Shown here: one piece after another, positions 1 to 8,978 of the stretch
How the letters are laid out: every line of letters starts with the position of its first letter
How positions within the stretch are numbered: position 1 is the stretch's first letter
Assembly (NCBI GenBank): GCA_002413745.1
Contig: DHXP01000073.1
Span: 200,408 to 264,407, forward strand
Length of the DNA: 64,000 bases
Origin: Flavobacterium sp. UBA5153
GTDB taxonomy: Bacteria > Bacteroidota > Bacteroidia > Flavobacteriales > Flavobacteriaceae
Reading direction: 5' to 3'
Notes under the pieces: generated by a model
Databases searched by the model: none
What the model saw: the letters and a program-made list of their open reading frames with translations, nothing else
What the model was told of the DNA's origin: nothing
Translations under genes and position numbers: made by a program

Positions 1-332
1 ATTCCACCACAAGTGGCTGCAATCGAAACTTCGGGAAGATATTTTGCAAAAGCTTCTAAATTACTAAAAATCTGGTGTCCTAATTCCCGTGTTGGCACCA
101 GGATTACAGCTTGAATAACTGGAAGTTTCGTGTCTATTAATTGTAATAACGGCAATCCAAAAGCAGCTGTTTTTCCTGTTCCAGTTTTGGCAAGACCAAC
201 AATATCAGTATTATTTGACAAAAATAACGGAATTGTTTTCTGCTGGATTTCTGTTGGAACAGCAAATTTTAATTCAGTTATAGCTTTTAGCAAAGGTGCT
301 GAAATTCCTAAATTTGAAAATTGGTTTGGCAT
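1..332 (-). CDS. DEAD-box RNA helicase, N-terminal part (runs off the window)
   Basis: Translating leftward from the ATG at 330-332 gives about 110 residues with no stop before the window edge. The Q-motif region (FAVPTEIQ, residues 23-30), the Walker A motif AKTGTGKT (48-55) and motif Ia PTREL (80-84) appear in the order typical of DEAD-box ATP-dependent RNA helicases. Helicase motifs II to VI lie outside the window. By family the protein should unwind RNA duplexes in the cytoplasm, for example in ribosome assembly or mRNA decay. RhlE is the closest named type, but the subfamily cannot be fixed from the N-terminus. Confidence 0.9.
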   Translation of the reverse strand, partial: MPNQFSNLGISAPLLKAITELKFAVPTEIQQKTIPLFLSNNTDIVGLAKTGTGKTAAFGLPLLQLIDTKLPVIQAVILVPTRELGHQIFSNLEAFAKYLPEVSIAATCGG

Positions 333-384
333 TTTTTTAGATTTATATTTTTGCAAAAATAATTGTTAGAAAAATAGGATTTTT

Positions 385-496
385 AGCCCTGATAGTAGTG
401 AAAATCCTTTTTATTGCTTTTATAAAAAGCTCTTCGACTTTGCTAAGCGTGACAAAGCAATAAAAAGATTGCAACGAATAGCAGGAAAAAGCTCCT
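385..496. repeat. Structured intergenic repeat with long hairpin
   Basis: The spacer between the two helicase genes holds a 13-bp perfect inverted repeat (arms 408-420 and 454-466, core TTATTGCTTT) around a 33-nt loop. Weaker outer pairing joins the CCTGATA segment near 388-394 to the TAGCAGG segment near 478-484. From memory it resembles a repeat common between flavobacterial genes, with AGCCCTGATAG at one end and an AGCTCC end. No second copy is in this window. It could act as a terminator or mRNA-stabilising element for the gene at 502-2040, which is transcribed towards it. Confidence 0.55.
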
Positions 497-501
497 AAAA
501 A

Positions 502-2040
502 CTAGTCCGCTTCGTTCATAATTCTTTCTCGGTACTTCTTCCCTATCAATAAAGTTAGCTTCAGTTTGTAGTCATCAACCAGCCATTCTCGGTAGTTTTT
601 GCTGCATTGGCTCAAACATTTGGCATAGCGTTTCAGGCGACAGTCGATATCTGGTTCTAATTCCCTGGACAACGATTTTGCTTCTTGTAACTCTTCGCAA
701 TTGTCCACACACATTGCAGCGTGTTGTTCCAATGATTTTTCTAAAACTACTTTGGAACGCAAATTTTGTGCAATGGCCAGTTTGTGTTCCTTATCAACAT
801 CAAAAGTAACGATTTCCGTTTTACTGAATTTGGTACGTAATTCTGTTGGCATCGTGTATTTGAAATACAATTCAATTTCAGTATCGTCACGCAAGTTTTC
901 CAAATAGAATTCGGGTGATTTAAAAATATGTTGCCAATTAACAGGTTCGCTCCACAACCCAAAACGTGCTGCATTATTTCCCAGATCGATTACATTAAAT
1001 TTGTCTTTATTAGGCAATTTTCTGGAACCACGACCAATCATTTGAAAGTACAAAGTCAATGATTTTGTAGCTCTATTTAAAATAATGGTTTCTACTGTAG
1101 GCTCATCAAAACCCGTGGTAAGAATTCCGACCGATGTTAAAATGGCGTCAGGGGTTTTCTTGAACCATTGCAAAATATCTTTTCGCTCTTCGGTGCTGCT
1201 GGTATTGTCAAGGTGGCGAATCGTGTATCCGGCTTCTCTGAAAGTTTCATAAACGTATAACGAAGTGTTTATTCCGTTATTGAAAATCAGGGTTTTTTTG
1301 CCCAAAGATTTCTCTGTGTAAGCGTGCAATAATTTTTCCTGCATCGCCATATTGGTATATAAATCATCGGATGACTTTACGGTGTAATCACCATTTATCC
1401 CTACTTTTAAAGAGGTCAAACCAACATCATAACTATAGGTCACGGCTTTTGCCAAAAAACCTTTTTCAATCAAGGAATTTATGGTATCGCCCACAATCAA
1501 TTCATCGTAATTTTCGTGCATTGGCAACTTAACATTTGAACTCAACGGTGTTGCCGTAACTCCCAGAATAAAAGCGTTTTTGAAAGAACTTAACAATTTT
1601 CGGAACGAATTATAATGGGCTTCATCAATAATTACCAAGCCAATGTTGTCGAGATGTAATTTTTCATCATTGATTCGGTTTTTCAAAGTCTCGACCATAG
1701 CCACAAAACAGGAATAATCGTTTTGGTCCGGAAGCTCTTTTACTTTACTGTTGATGATTTTATTTTTTACATCGAAGCCTTTTAGCATTTTTGAAGTCTG
1801 CTTGCATAACTCAATTCGATGGGTCAAAACGACCACTTTTTTGTCGTGCTTTGACAAGTATTGTCTAACAATTTCTGAAAATACGACTGTTTTTCCCCCA
1901 CCAGTTGGCAATTGATATAACAAATGGTGATTATTGGGCGCATTTTCCAAGCGTTCAAAAATGGCTTCTATATCTCCTTTTTGATACGAATAAAGTTCTT
2001 TTTTATCTTCTATTTCTGTTTCTAAAATGTTTTGAGGCAT
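502..2040 (-). CDS. Superfamily 2 DEAD/DEAH-type helicase
   Basis: This 512-residue protein has Walker A PTGGGKT (residues 45-51), motif II DEAH (139-142), motif III-like VTATP (161-165) and motif VI QMIGRGSR (333-340). These define two RecA-like lobes of a superfamily 2 helicase/translocase of the type that includes UvrB/RecQ-like and type III restriction helicases. There is no nuclease or other catalytic domain. The tail (about 370-512) is charged, has several Cys residues (CVDNC, CLSQC) and could bind nucleic acid. The substrate is probably DNA, but this is unproven. No methylase or restriction partner lies next to it, so a role in repair or RNA metabolism is as likely as in restriction. 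Confidence 0.85.
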   Translation of the reverse strand: MPQNILETEIEDKKELYSYQKGDIEAIFERLENAPNNHHLLYQLPTGGGKTVVFSEIVRQYLSKHDKKVVVLTHRIELCKQTSKMLKGFDVKNKIINSKVKELPDQNDYSCFVAMVETLKNRINDEKLHLDNIGLVIIDEAHYNSFRKLLSSFKNAFILGVTATPLSSNVKLPMHENYDELIVGDTINSLIEKGFLAKAVTYSYDVGLTSLKVGINGDYTVKSSDDLYTNMAMQEKLLHAYTEKSLGKKTLIFNNGINTSLYVYETFREAGYTIRHLDNTSSTEERKDILQWFKKTPDAILTSVGILTTGFDEPTVETIILNRATKSLTLYFQMIGRGSRKLPNKDKFNVIDLGNNAARFGLWSEPVNWQHIFKSPEFYLENLRDDTEIELYFKYTMPTELRTKFSKTEIVTFDVDKEHKLAIAQNLRSKVVLEKSLEQHAAMCVDNCEELQEAKSLSRELEPDIDCRLKRYAKCLSQCSKNYREWLVDDYKLKLTLLIGKKYRERIMNEAD

Positions 2041-2146
2041 TGCTTTCGATGGGTTTTTGCAAAAATACGCCTAAAAAAGAGTTAATGCACCAAAATTTAA
2101 AATAAATAAAGGTGAATGTTTAAATAAAGCTAGTTATATCAAGCTT

Positions 2147-2680
2147 TTAATATTCAAATCGTTCTATAATTGCAGAAAATTCTTCTTTATTAAACCAGTT
2201 TTGTTGAATGGTTTCGTTATTTATTGCCAAAATTCGGGATTTAAATTCTTCCAAAATACCATTGGCAATCATAAAAATAACGGCTTGTTCAAAGGAGTTC
2301 AACATACTTTTAAAGAACAATTCCTGTTTTACAACTCGTTCAGCCGAAAAGGTTTGTGCAATCTCTATGGAATAAAGCATAATATCGCCTATTATAAACG
2401 GGTCTACTCCTAAAACGATAAAATGCTTGATGTACTTTTGGGCAACGGAACGACGCATTTTTGGCTTTTTGCCTCTTCCAGAAGTTTTTTGCGGAAAATA
2501 TTCATTCGATATTTTGATTTTGCATTCCTTCAGCAGCGTTTCTTCTTTTGGATTAAAAACAAAATCATAATAGGTTTTTACGGCACTGAATTTTTCATAC
2601 AGTTCGAGAACTTGTGCTTCGAGTTGCTTTTTATTAAGTTCAGTCAGGTATTTTTTTAAATCGCGTTTGCTCATTATCAA
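2147..2680 (-). CDS. DUF6155 family protein
   Basis: This 177-residue, lysine-rich soluble protein has no signal peptide or membrane segment. The pattern SKRDLKKYL near the N-terminus, YYDFVFNPKEE in the middle and RRSVAQKYIKHF after it matches the Bacteroidota family DUF6155 as I remember it. The function is unknown. A second start codon two residues downstream (Met3) is equally plausible. The helical, charged composition suggests a protein or nucleic-acid binder, but nothing in the sequence proves it. Confidence 0.75.
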   Translation of the reverse strand: MIMSKRDLKKYLTELNKKQLEAQVLELYEKFSAVKTYYDFVFNPKEETLLKECKIKISNEYFPQKTSGRGKKPKMRRSVAQKYIKHFIVLGVDPFIIGDIMLYSIEIAQTFSAERVVKQELFFKSMLNSFEQAVIFMIANGILEEFKSRILAINNETIQQNWFNKEEFSAIIERFEY

Positions 2681-2780
2681 AGTTTATTATTGCAAATGTA
2701 AATTACTTTGGGATTGAATACCCCAAAAATCAATGATAATCCCTAATTTTGCCACATCACTTTTTAATACTACTTTTTTA

Positions 2781-3065
2781 ATGGACAGAATTTTTAAGAA
2801 CATTGCAATCCTGGAAGGAATATCTTATTTGGTTTTATTTTCGAATATGCTCCTAATTAAACCTTTAAATCCAGTACTTTACAAAACTTTCTTGTATCCA
2901 ATCGGGATGACTCACGGAATGCTATTTATAGGGTATATCGTTTTGGCAGTTTTACTGAAAAAATCCCAAGGGTGGGATTTAAAATCGTTTCTCACAATAC
3001 TAATTGCTTCACTCTTGCCTTTTGCAACCTTTTTTGTTGAAAAAAAATATTTAAGAAATGTATAA
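2781..3065 (+). CDS. DUF3817 small integral membrane protein
   Basis: The open frame extends back to 2733, but the Met at 2781 (MDRIFKNIAILEGISYL) fits the family start, giving 94 residues. Three hydrophobic segments are visible, and the GMTHGMLF stretch in the middle is characteristic of DUF3817. The function is unknown. Its last 8 bases overlap the start of the downstream mechanosensitive-channel gene at 3058, so the two are probably translationally coupled and may share a role in the inner membrane. Confidence 0.8.
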   Translation: MDRIFKNIAILEGISYLVLFSNMLLIKPLNPVLYKTFLYPIGMTHGMLFIGYIVLAVLLKKSQGWDLKSFLTILIASLLPFATFFVEKKYLRNV

Positions 3066-4323
3066 CTTCTTGGAAAAAATATTCAGTTGGTGCTATCCTT
3101 TATTCCGGAAATGGGGATTTGGAGAAACCTTTGCCGCGTATACCAGCCTAATAATAAACATATTTTTACTAAGCATTTTATCTTACATTATTTACCGTTT
3201 TTTCAGGTTTGCATTGGTGACAATTATGGAAATTATTGCCAGAAAAACCAAAACTAAATTTGATGATTTACTGATTTCAAATAAAACGGTAATGTACATT
3301 TCGCATCTAATTCCGTTGCTGTTTATCTACAAATCGGTACCGATTATTTTAAAACAGTACAATTATTGGGAAGATGTATTCGGGAAATTAGTTGGAATTT
3401 ATATCATATTACTCATACTTTGGATAATACGAACCATTTTCAATGCCCTGAAAGAACATCTAAAAAGCATACCGAAATTTAGCGATAAACCTATCGACAG
3501 CTACATTCAGGTCTTTATGATAATCCTTTGGATAATGGGAATTGCGGCAATATTCTCGGAAATTTTTGAAATTAAAATCGAAAAATTGCTGACCACTTTA
3601 GGAGCTATTTCTGCCATTATATTATTGATTTTTAGGGATACAATTCTCGGTTTTGTTGCCAGTATTCAGGTGTCAGTAAATGATATGCTGCGTATAGGTG
3701 ATTGGATTACCATGGATAAATTTGGCGCCGATGGGGATGTAATAGAAATTAATCTGGCAACGGTAAAAGTTCGAAATTTTGACTACACCACAACCACAAT
3801 TCCTACTTATAGCCTGATTTCTGATTCTTTCAAAAACTGGCGCGGCATGCAAAAATCGGATGGGAGAAGGATAAAACGTCATGTTTTGATAAAGTCGAAC
3901 AGTGTTCGATTTATAAAAGATGGAGAACTTGACGATTTGATGAAAATTCAACTTATTAAAGAATATATTGAAAAGAAGAAAATCGAAATCGAAAAATATA
4001 ATTCCCAAAACAACATCGATACCGATTTATCCCTTAACGGGCGAAATTTGACAAATTTGGGATTGTTTCGAAAGTACATTACAAAATATCTTGAAAATCA
4101 TGCGGGATTGAACAAAGACATGCTTTTGCTTTGCAGACAATTGCAACCTACTTCACAAGGAATTCCATTGGAAATATATGTTTTTTCCAAAGACAAAAAA
4201 TGGGAAAATTACGAATATATAATGTCCGATATTTTTGATCACATTATTGCATCCGTTTCCTTTTTTGATTTGGAACTGTTCGAATTGCCTTCTGAAGGAA
4301 GAGATGTTTTTCTGCCGGATTAA
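3058..4323 (+). CDS. MscS-family mechanosensitive channel
   Basis: This 421-residue inner-membrane protein has about five hydrophobic segments in the first 200 residues. They are followed by the MscS beta domain, where VNDMLRIGDWI and the segment through VKVRNFDYTTTTIP form the typical lining of the channel vestibule. The length and the C-terminal cytoplasmic domain with an inserted charged helix resemble the YbdG/MscM subtype rather than short MscS. The family opens under membrane tension and releases solutes during osmotic downshock. It starts inside the upstream DUF3817 gene and meets the convergent thioesterase gene with a 4-base overlap. Confidence 0.88.
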   Translation: MYNFLEKIFSWCYPLFRKWGFGETFAAYTSLIINIFLLSILSYIIYRFFRFALVTIMEIIARKTKTKFDDLLISNKTVMYISHLIPLLFIYKSVPIILKQYNYWEDVFGKLVGIYIILLILWIIRTIFNALKEHLKSIPKFSDKPIDSYIQVFMIILWIMGIAAIFSEIFEIKIEKLLTTLGAISAIILLIFRDTILGFVASIQVSVNDMLRIGDWITMDKFGADGDVIEINLATVKVRNFDYTTTTIPTYSLISDSFKNWRGMQKSDGRRIKRHVLIKSNSVRFIKDGELDDLMKIQLIKEYIEKKKIEIEKYNSQNNIDTDLSLNGRNLTNLGLFRKYITKYLENHAGLNKDMLLLCRQLQPTSQGIPLEIYVFSKDKKWENYEYIMSDIFDHIIASVSFFDLELFELPSEGRDVFLPD

Positions 4324-4712
4324 ATAGACTCCAAACGGTTTTTTACATATTCAATTTTGGTTTTCCCATGTGCTTTTGGCTTGCCGTCAATTCCAAGACT
4401 TACCATGGTGGTGCTGTCTATCGTGATGATGGTTTCGCGAGTCATCATGTTTCGAACTTCACATTTTAGCGTGAGCGAAGTATGTCCAAATTTCACCACC
4501 GAGATGCCAATTTCGATAATATCACCTTGTCTTGCGGAACTTCTGAAATTAATTTCAGACATGTGCTTGGTCACAATTCTGGAATTTTCTAATTGAACAA
4601 TGGTATACAGAGCCAATTCTTCATCGATCCATGCCAATAATTTGCCTCCAAACAAGGTTCCGTTTGGATTTAAGTCTTCGGGTTTTACCCATTTTCTGGT
4701 GTGAAATCTCAT
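4320..4712 (-). CDS. Acyl-CoA thioesterase, hotdog fold
   Basis: This 130-residue cytoplasmic protein has the hotdog signature NPNGTLFGGKLLAWIDE (from residue 15), where the Asn/Asp and the helix after GG form the active site of YciA-like acyl-CoA thioesterases. The family hydrolyses acyl-CoA to free acid and CoA. The chain-length preference cannot be read here. Its stop codon overlaps that of the convergent MscS gene (TTA/TAA at 4320-4323), so no terminator separates the two. Confidence 0.85.
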   Translation of the reverse strand: MRFHTRKWVKPEDLNPNGTLFGGKLLAWIDEELALYTIVQLENSRIVTKHMSEINFRSSARQGDIIEIGISVVKFGHTSLTLKCEVRNMMTRETIITIDSTTMVSLGIDGKPKAHGKTKIEYVKNRLESI

Positions 4713-4864
4713 AATGGTTTTTTTATACTTGCAAAATTAAGACATTCCTTTTTTAGTTTCTGTATAAAAATAATGATTACCAATAGATTTATGAAATTGC
4801 AAAAATAGAATACCAAATAAATCGATTTCAGTTTATTTTCATAATAAAAATAGGATTTTATCAC

Positions 4865-4984
4865 TGCCGGCTCCCACTCTACTCTGCAACTTGGTGCGGT
4901 TGAGCCTCGGTAAAATGATTGGCGTAAAATTCAATAAAGACAAGGATTGGGTGGCGGAACTTTGGGTTTGTTTGAGAGATGAAA
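4865..4984. repeat. Direct repeat, left copy (flanks the carbohydrate cluster)
   Basis: This non-coding block matches 15901-16019 in the same orientation. Two cores are essentially identical: 19 bases around CTCTACTCTGCAACTTGG and 36 bases starting at GATTGGCGTAAAATTC. The middle is more divergent, including a variable segment of about 17 bases. On the minus strand the block can be read as a short peptide tail ending in a stop, but there is no start codon. It therefore looks like a dispersed intergenic element rather than a gene. Confidence 0.8.
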
Positions 4985-5483
4985 TTTGATTTTATCGTTT
5001 AAAGTTGAGTTCTGGTTTTCAACTGATTCTTTTTTTTTCTTATTTTGAATTTCTTACTATTATTAATTTCAATTTTTTTCTGTTAAGATGTTTTTTACGA
5101 ACAACTTTAAAAATATTTCTTTTAATAATCATTCTTTTAAAATATAGTTCTTATTGTTTCTTTTTTAAGCAATGAGATTATTTCTTGTCTATTTTTTAAA
5201 TAATTAACAAGTAAAACACTATTTTTTTTATAATTTAATTCTATTTATATCTACTTTTTAATAGCAAAATGTTATTTTTTTTGAATAAATGCTAATCTAA
5301 AATTGTTTACAATCAAAAAACATAAAAATAAATAGGATAAAGTCTAAAAATTATAATAATTAGATATTTATTGGATACTTAAGAATAAAAATCACGATTA
5401 TAACAGTAAATTTACTAATATTGAAAGAATATATTAATTACATATTTAGTTTAAAATAATAGACATCTTTAACAATTTGACAA
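4985..5483. other. AT-rich intergenic leader of the carbohydrate cluster
   Basis: About 500 bases of very AT-rich sequence lie here with many homopolymer runs of T and A. No open frame of a credible protein, no RNA gene and no clear TAnnTTTG promoter box were found. It must contain the promoter of the rightward cluster starting at 5484. Its base composition is clearly more extreme than that of the flanking genes. Confidence 0.6.
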
Positions 5484-6044
5484 ATGGATAGAAGAAAGGC
5501 GCTTAAAAATGTGGCTATATTACTTGGGACAGCCATATCATCATCAACTTTAGGAGTTTTATTTGAGGGGTTTTCAATTCCGGAAAATGAAAAAAATAGA
5601 GTGTCATTTTCAGCAACTGAAGAAGATGTTTTAGCTGAATTTGCTGACATTATAATACCAACTACAAAATCTTCAGCTGGAGCCAAAGCAGCTGGACTTG
5701 GTATATTTATTCCAATGATGATTCGTGATTGTTACCCTGCCGATATGCAAGTTCTTTTTGCCACAGGTTTAAAGGAAATGGAATCAAAATGCATAGCAAC
5801 ATTTAATAAAAATTTCTTATCACTTACTGTTGAAGAAAGACAAAAAATTATTGGAGATTTAAGAGATGAAACTATTGCTACTAAACAGAAAAAATCTTTT
5901 TTCATAATTGCCAGAGACTTAACGCTTTTAGGCTATTTTTCTTCAGAAATTGGTTGTACACAAGCACGTGAATATTTACCAGTTCCAGGACGTTATGATG
6001 GAAGTGCCGAATATAAACCTGGCCAAAAAGCATGGGCAACTTAA
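5484..6044 (+). CDS. Gluconate 2-dehydrogenase subunit 3 family protein (small subunit of GMC dehydrogenase)
   Basis: This 186-residue protein starts MDRRKALKNVAILLG, a twin-arginine-type signal followed by a hydrophobic stretch. The following segment (ADIIIPTT, then ARDLTLLGYFSSEIG) matches the gluconate_2-dh3 family. In characterised sugar dehydrogenases this small subunit carries the Tat signal and takes the flavoprotein subunit with it to the periplasm. The next gene, 52 bases downstream, encodes exactly such a GMC flavoprotein without its own signal, and a cytochrome c follows in the same cluster. Function inferred from family and context. Confidence 0.88.
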   Translation: MDRRKALKNVAILLGTAISSSTLGVLFEGFSIPENEKNRVSFSATEEDVLAEFADIIIPTTKSSAGAKAAGLGIFIPMMIRDCYPADMQVLFATGLKEMESKCIATFNKNFLSLTVEERQKIIGDLRDETIATKQKKSFFIIARDLTLLGYFSSEIGCTQAREYLPVPGRYDGSAEYKPGQKAWAT

Positions 6045-6096
6045 TCGATTTTAATTGTATAAATTAAAATTATAGATAAAAATAAAAATAGTAAAC

Positions 6097-7800
6097 GTGA
6101 ATATAAGCAGCAATTTAAAAAAACAAAACACTTATGATGCTATAGTTGTAGGATCCGGAATAAGTGGTGGATGGGCAGCAAAAGAGTTAACAGAAAAAGG
6201 ATTAAATGTTTTGATGTTAGAACGCGGAATGAACATAGAACATATCAAAGATTATGATTCTGCAATGAAAGCTCCATGGGAACTTGAACATGCAGAGACT
6301 CTTACACAGGAACAAAAAAGAACTCATCCTGTGCAAATAAGAGATTATCCCTATTCGGAAGCAAATGAAAAATGGTGGGTTAATGATTTAGAATGTCCCT
6401 ATACAGAAGACAAGCGTTTTGACTGGTATAGAGGTTTTCATGTTGGTGGAAAATCATTAACGTGGGGACGTCAAAGCTATCGTTTTAGCGATCATAATTT
6501 CGAAGATAATGCTCGAGATGGTCATGGAAATGATTGGCCAATTCGTTATAAAGATATTTCTCCTTGGTATGATTATGCAGAGCGATTTATTGGTGTTAGT
6601 GGTCAAAATGAAAATTGGCCTTTATTGCCAGATGGTCAGTTTTTACCTCCAATGGATTTGAACTGTGTCGAAAAATCAGTTAAAGAAAGATTAGAAAAAC
6701 ATTATAATAAAAGCAGAATACTTACCATCGGTCGTACAGCAAACTTAACCGTTCCGCATAACGGTCGTGGTAGTTGTCAATATCGAAATTTATGCAGTCG
6801 CGGATGTCCTTTTGGTGCTTATTTTAGTACACAATCATCTACTTTACCTGCAGCTATGGCAACTAATAGACTAACTGTCAGACCCTACTCTATCGTAAAT
6901 CATATTATTTATGATAAAGATACCAAAAAAGCCAAAGGCGTTATGGTAATTGACGCTGAAACCAATGAAACAATGGAATTTTATGCCAAAATTGTTTTTG
7001 TAAACGCATCTACTTTGGGTTCTACTTTTTTATTATTGAATTCTACTTCAGAAGCTCATCCTACAGGATTAGGAAACGGCAGTGGTCAATTAGGACATAA
7101 CTTGATGGATCATCATTTCCGTTGTGGAGCCGAAGGAAGTGCTGAAGGATTTGAAGATAAATATACCTATGGTCGCAGGGCAAATGGTATTTATATTCCA
7201 AGGTATCAAAATATAGGTAATGATAAAAGAGATTATCTAAGAGGTTTTGGTTACCAAGGAAGAGCATCAAGAGGTTTGTGGCATAAAGAAGTTGCAGAAT
7301 TGGCTTTTGGTGGAGATTTCAAAGATTCGATGTCATTACCCGCAGATTCTTGGAGTATGGGATTAGGTGGTTTTGGAGAAATGTTGCCTTATTATGAAAA
7401 TAAAGTATACATTGACCATACCAAAAAAGATAAATGGGGTCAACCCGTTTTAGCCATTGATTGTGAATACAAAGAAAATGAAGCTAAAATGCGTGAAGAT
7501 ATGATGTGGGACGCAGCCGAAATGCTTGAAGCTTCTGGAATTAAGAATGTGAAAACCTATGATAATGTTTGTTATCCCGGAATGGCCATTCACGAAATGG
7601 GAACTGCCAGAATGGGTAATGACCCAAAAACATCTGTTCTAAATAAATGGAACCAAATGCATGAAGTAGATAATGTATTTGTGACTGATGGTTCATGTAT
7701 GCCTTCTATTGCTTGTCAAAATCCATCTTTAACATTCATGGCATTAACAGCTCGTGCTTGTGATTATGCTGTGAAAGAATTAAAAAAAGGAAATATTTAG
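6097..7800 (+). CDS. GMC-family FAD oxidoreductase (probable sugar/glycoside 3-dehydrogenase subunit)
   Basis: This 567-residue flavoprotein starts with GTG. The FAD-binding GSGISG lies at residues 19-24. A GMC C-terminal domain contributes the putative catalytic His499 (in AIHEMGTARMG) and Asn542 (in CQNPSLTFMALT). Three Cys residues (C227, C233, C237) lie in a short cluster that could ligate an Fe-S centre or form disulfides. There is no signal peptide, so export would depend on the Tat-bearing subunit encoded just upstream. Relatives oxidise a sugar or glycoside hydroxyl, commonly C3, in the periplasm and pass electrons to cytochrome c. The exact substrate is unknown. Confidence 0.88.
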   Translation: MNISSNLKKQNTYDAIVVGSGISGGWAAKELTEKGLNVLMLERGMNIEHIKDYDSAMKAPWELEHAETLTQEQKRTHPVQIRDYPYSEANEKWWVNDLECPYTEDKRFDWYRGFHVGGKSLTWGRQSYRFSDHNFEDNARDGHGNDWPIRYKDISPWYDYAERFIGVSGQNENWPLLPDGQFLPPMDLNCVEKSVKERLEKHYNKSRILTIGRTANLTVPHNGRGSCQYRNLCSRGCPFGAYFSTQSSTLPAAMATNRLTVRPYSIVNHIIYDKDTKKAKGVMVIDAETNETMEFYAKIVFVNASTLGSTFLLLNSTSEAHPTGLGNGSGQLGHNLMDHHFRCGAEGSAEGFEDKYTYGRRANGIYIPRYQNIGNDKRDYLRGFGYQGRASRGLWHKEVAELAFGGDFKDSMSLPADSWSMGLGGFGEMLPYYENKVYIDHTKKDKWGQPVLAIDCEYKENEAKMREDMMWDAAEMLEASGIKNVKTYDNVCYPGMAIHEMGTARMGNDPKTSVLNKWNQMHEVDNVFVTDGSCMPSIACQNPSLTFMALTARACDYAVKELKKGNI

Positions 7801-7810
7801 ATCGCAAAAC

Positions 7811-8968
7811 ATGAATAGAAAATTGAGAATGGGAATGATTGGTGGAGGCAAAAATGCTTTTATTGGAGCTATCCATCGAATTGCTGCTAATATGGATGGA
7901 TTGGTTGGATTACATTGCGGTGCTTTTAGTTCTAATTCAGTAATATCTAAAGAATCAGGAAAAGCATTATTTCTTCCTGAATCAAAGTGTTATGGTTCCT
8001 ATGAAGAAATGATTACTACAGAAAGTAGTCTCCCAATAGAGCAACGAATGGATTTTGTATCTATTGTTACTCCAAATTTTGCCCATTTTGCTCCTGCAAT
8101 GATGGCGCTGGAATATGGTTTTAATGTAGTAATTGATAAACCAATAACTTTAAGTCTTGATGAAGCCAAACAATTACAACAAAAAATAAAAGAAACAGGA
8201 CTGCTTTTATGCTTAACCCATACTTATTCCGGATATCCAATGGTCAAGCAAGCCAGATTTATGGTTTCGGATAATCAGTTTGGAAAAATACGAAAAGTAA
8301 TGGTCGAATACCCTCAAGGATGGTTGAGTACCCTTACTGAAAAAGATGGAAAGAAACAAGCTTCTTGGCGTACTGATCCAACAAAAAGTGGGATTAGTGG
8401 CTGTATGGGAGATATTGGTACGCATGCGGCTCAATTAGCAGAATATATTACGGGTTTAAAAATCACTAAGTTATGTGCCGATATTAATATCGTGGTTGAA
8501 GGCAGAAAATTAGATGATGATGGGAATGTATTATTAAAATTTGATAATGGTGCCAATGGAATTTTAGTGGCATCTCAGATTGCTGCAGGTGAAGAGAATA
8601 GCTTAAAAATAAAAGTGTATGGAGAAAAAGGTGGTTTAGAATGGCACCAAATGGAACCTAATACACTTCTTGTTAAATGGCCTGATGCTCCTGCACAAGT
8701 CTATCGAGCTGGAAATGGTTATTTATCAAATAGTGCCCAATTTAATTCTCGTACTCCAAGTGGACATCCTGAAGGTTACTTAGAGGCTTTTGCAAATTTA
8801 TATAGAAATTTTGCTATGACTTTATCTTGTAAGCTTGAAGAAAATGAACCTACCCAAGAAATGCTTGATTTCCCTTCAGCTGATGATGGAGTAAGAGGAA
8901 TGGCTTTTATAGAAAGTGTAATTGCCTCTGGAAAATCAGATCAAAAATGGTTCGATTTTAAAATTTAA
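7811..8968 (+). CDS. Gfo/Idh/MocA family oxidoreductase, cytosolic
   Basis: This 385-residue protein has an N-terminal Rossmann fold (GMIGGGKNAFIG, residues 8-19) and the conserved VVIDKPITL motif, whose Lys takes part in catalysis, near residue 110. The C-terminal alpha/beta domain is typical of the family. There is no export signal, so it should work in the cytosol with NAD(P), oxidising or reducing a sugar or a keto-sugar. It lies 10 bases after the GMC gene and is followed closely by a TIM-barrel epimerase, so it is probably co-transcribed. A role in reducing an imported 3-keto sugar is inference. Confidence 0.88.
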   Translation: MNRKLRMGMIGGGKNAFIGAIHRIAANMDGLVGLHCGAFSSNSVISKESGKALFLPESKCYGSYEEMITTESSLPIEQRMDFVSIVTPNFAHFAPAMMALEYGFNVVIDKPITLSLDEAKQLQQKIKETGLLLCLTHTYSGYPMVKQARFMVSDNQFGKIRKVMVEYPQGWLSTLTEKDGKKQASWRTDPTKSGISGCMGDIGTHAAQLAEYITGLKITKLCADINIVVEGRKLDDDGNVLLKFDNGANGILVASQIAAGEENSLKIKVYGEKGGLEWHQMEPNTLLVKWPDAPAQVYRAGNGYLSNSAQFNSRTPSGHPEGYLEAFANLYRNFAMTLSCKLEENEPTQEMLDFPSADDGVRGMAFIESVIASGKSDQKWFDFKI

Positions 8969-8978
8969 AATTATACAA

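Noticed and set aside
4920..4990. Short peptide frame within the left direct repeat
   Set aside because: There is no start codon, and the same block occurs as a non-coding element at 15901-16019.
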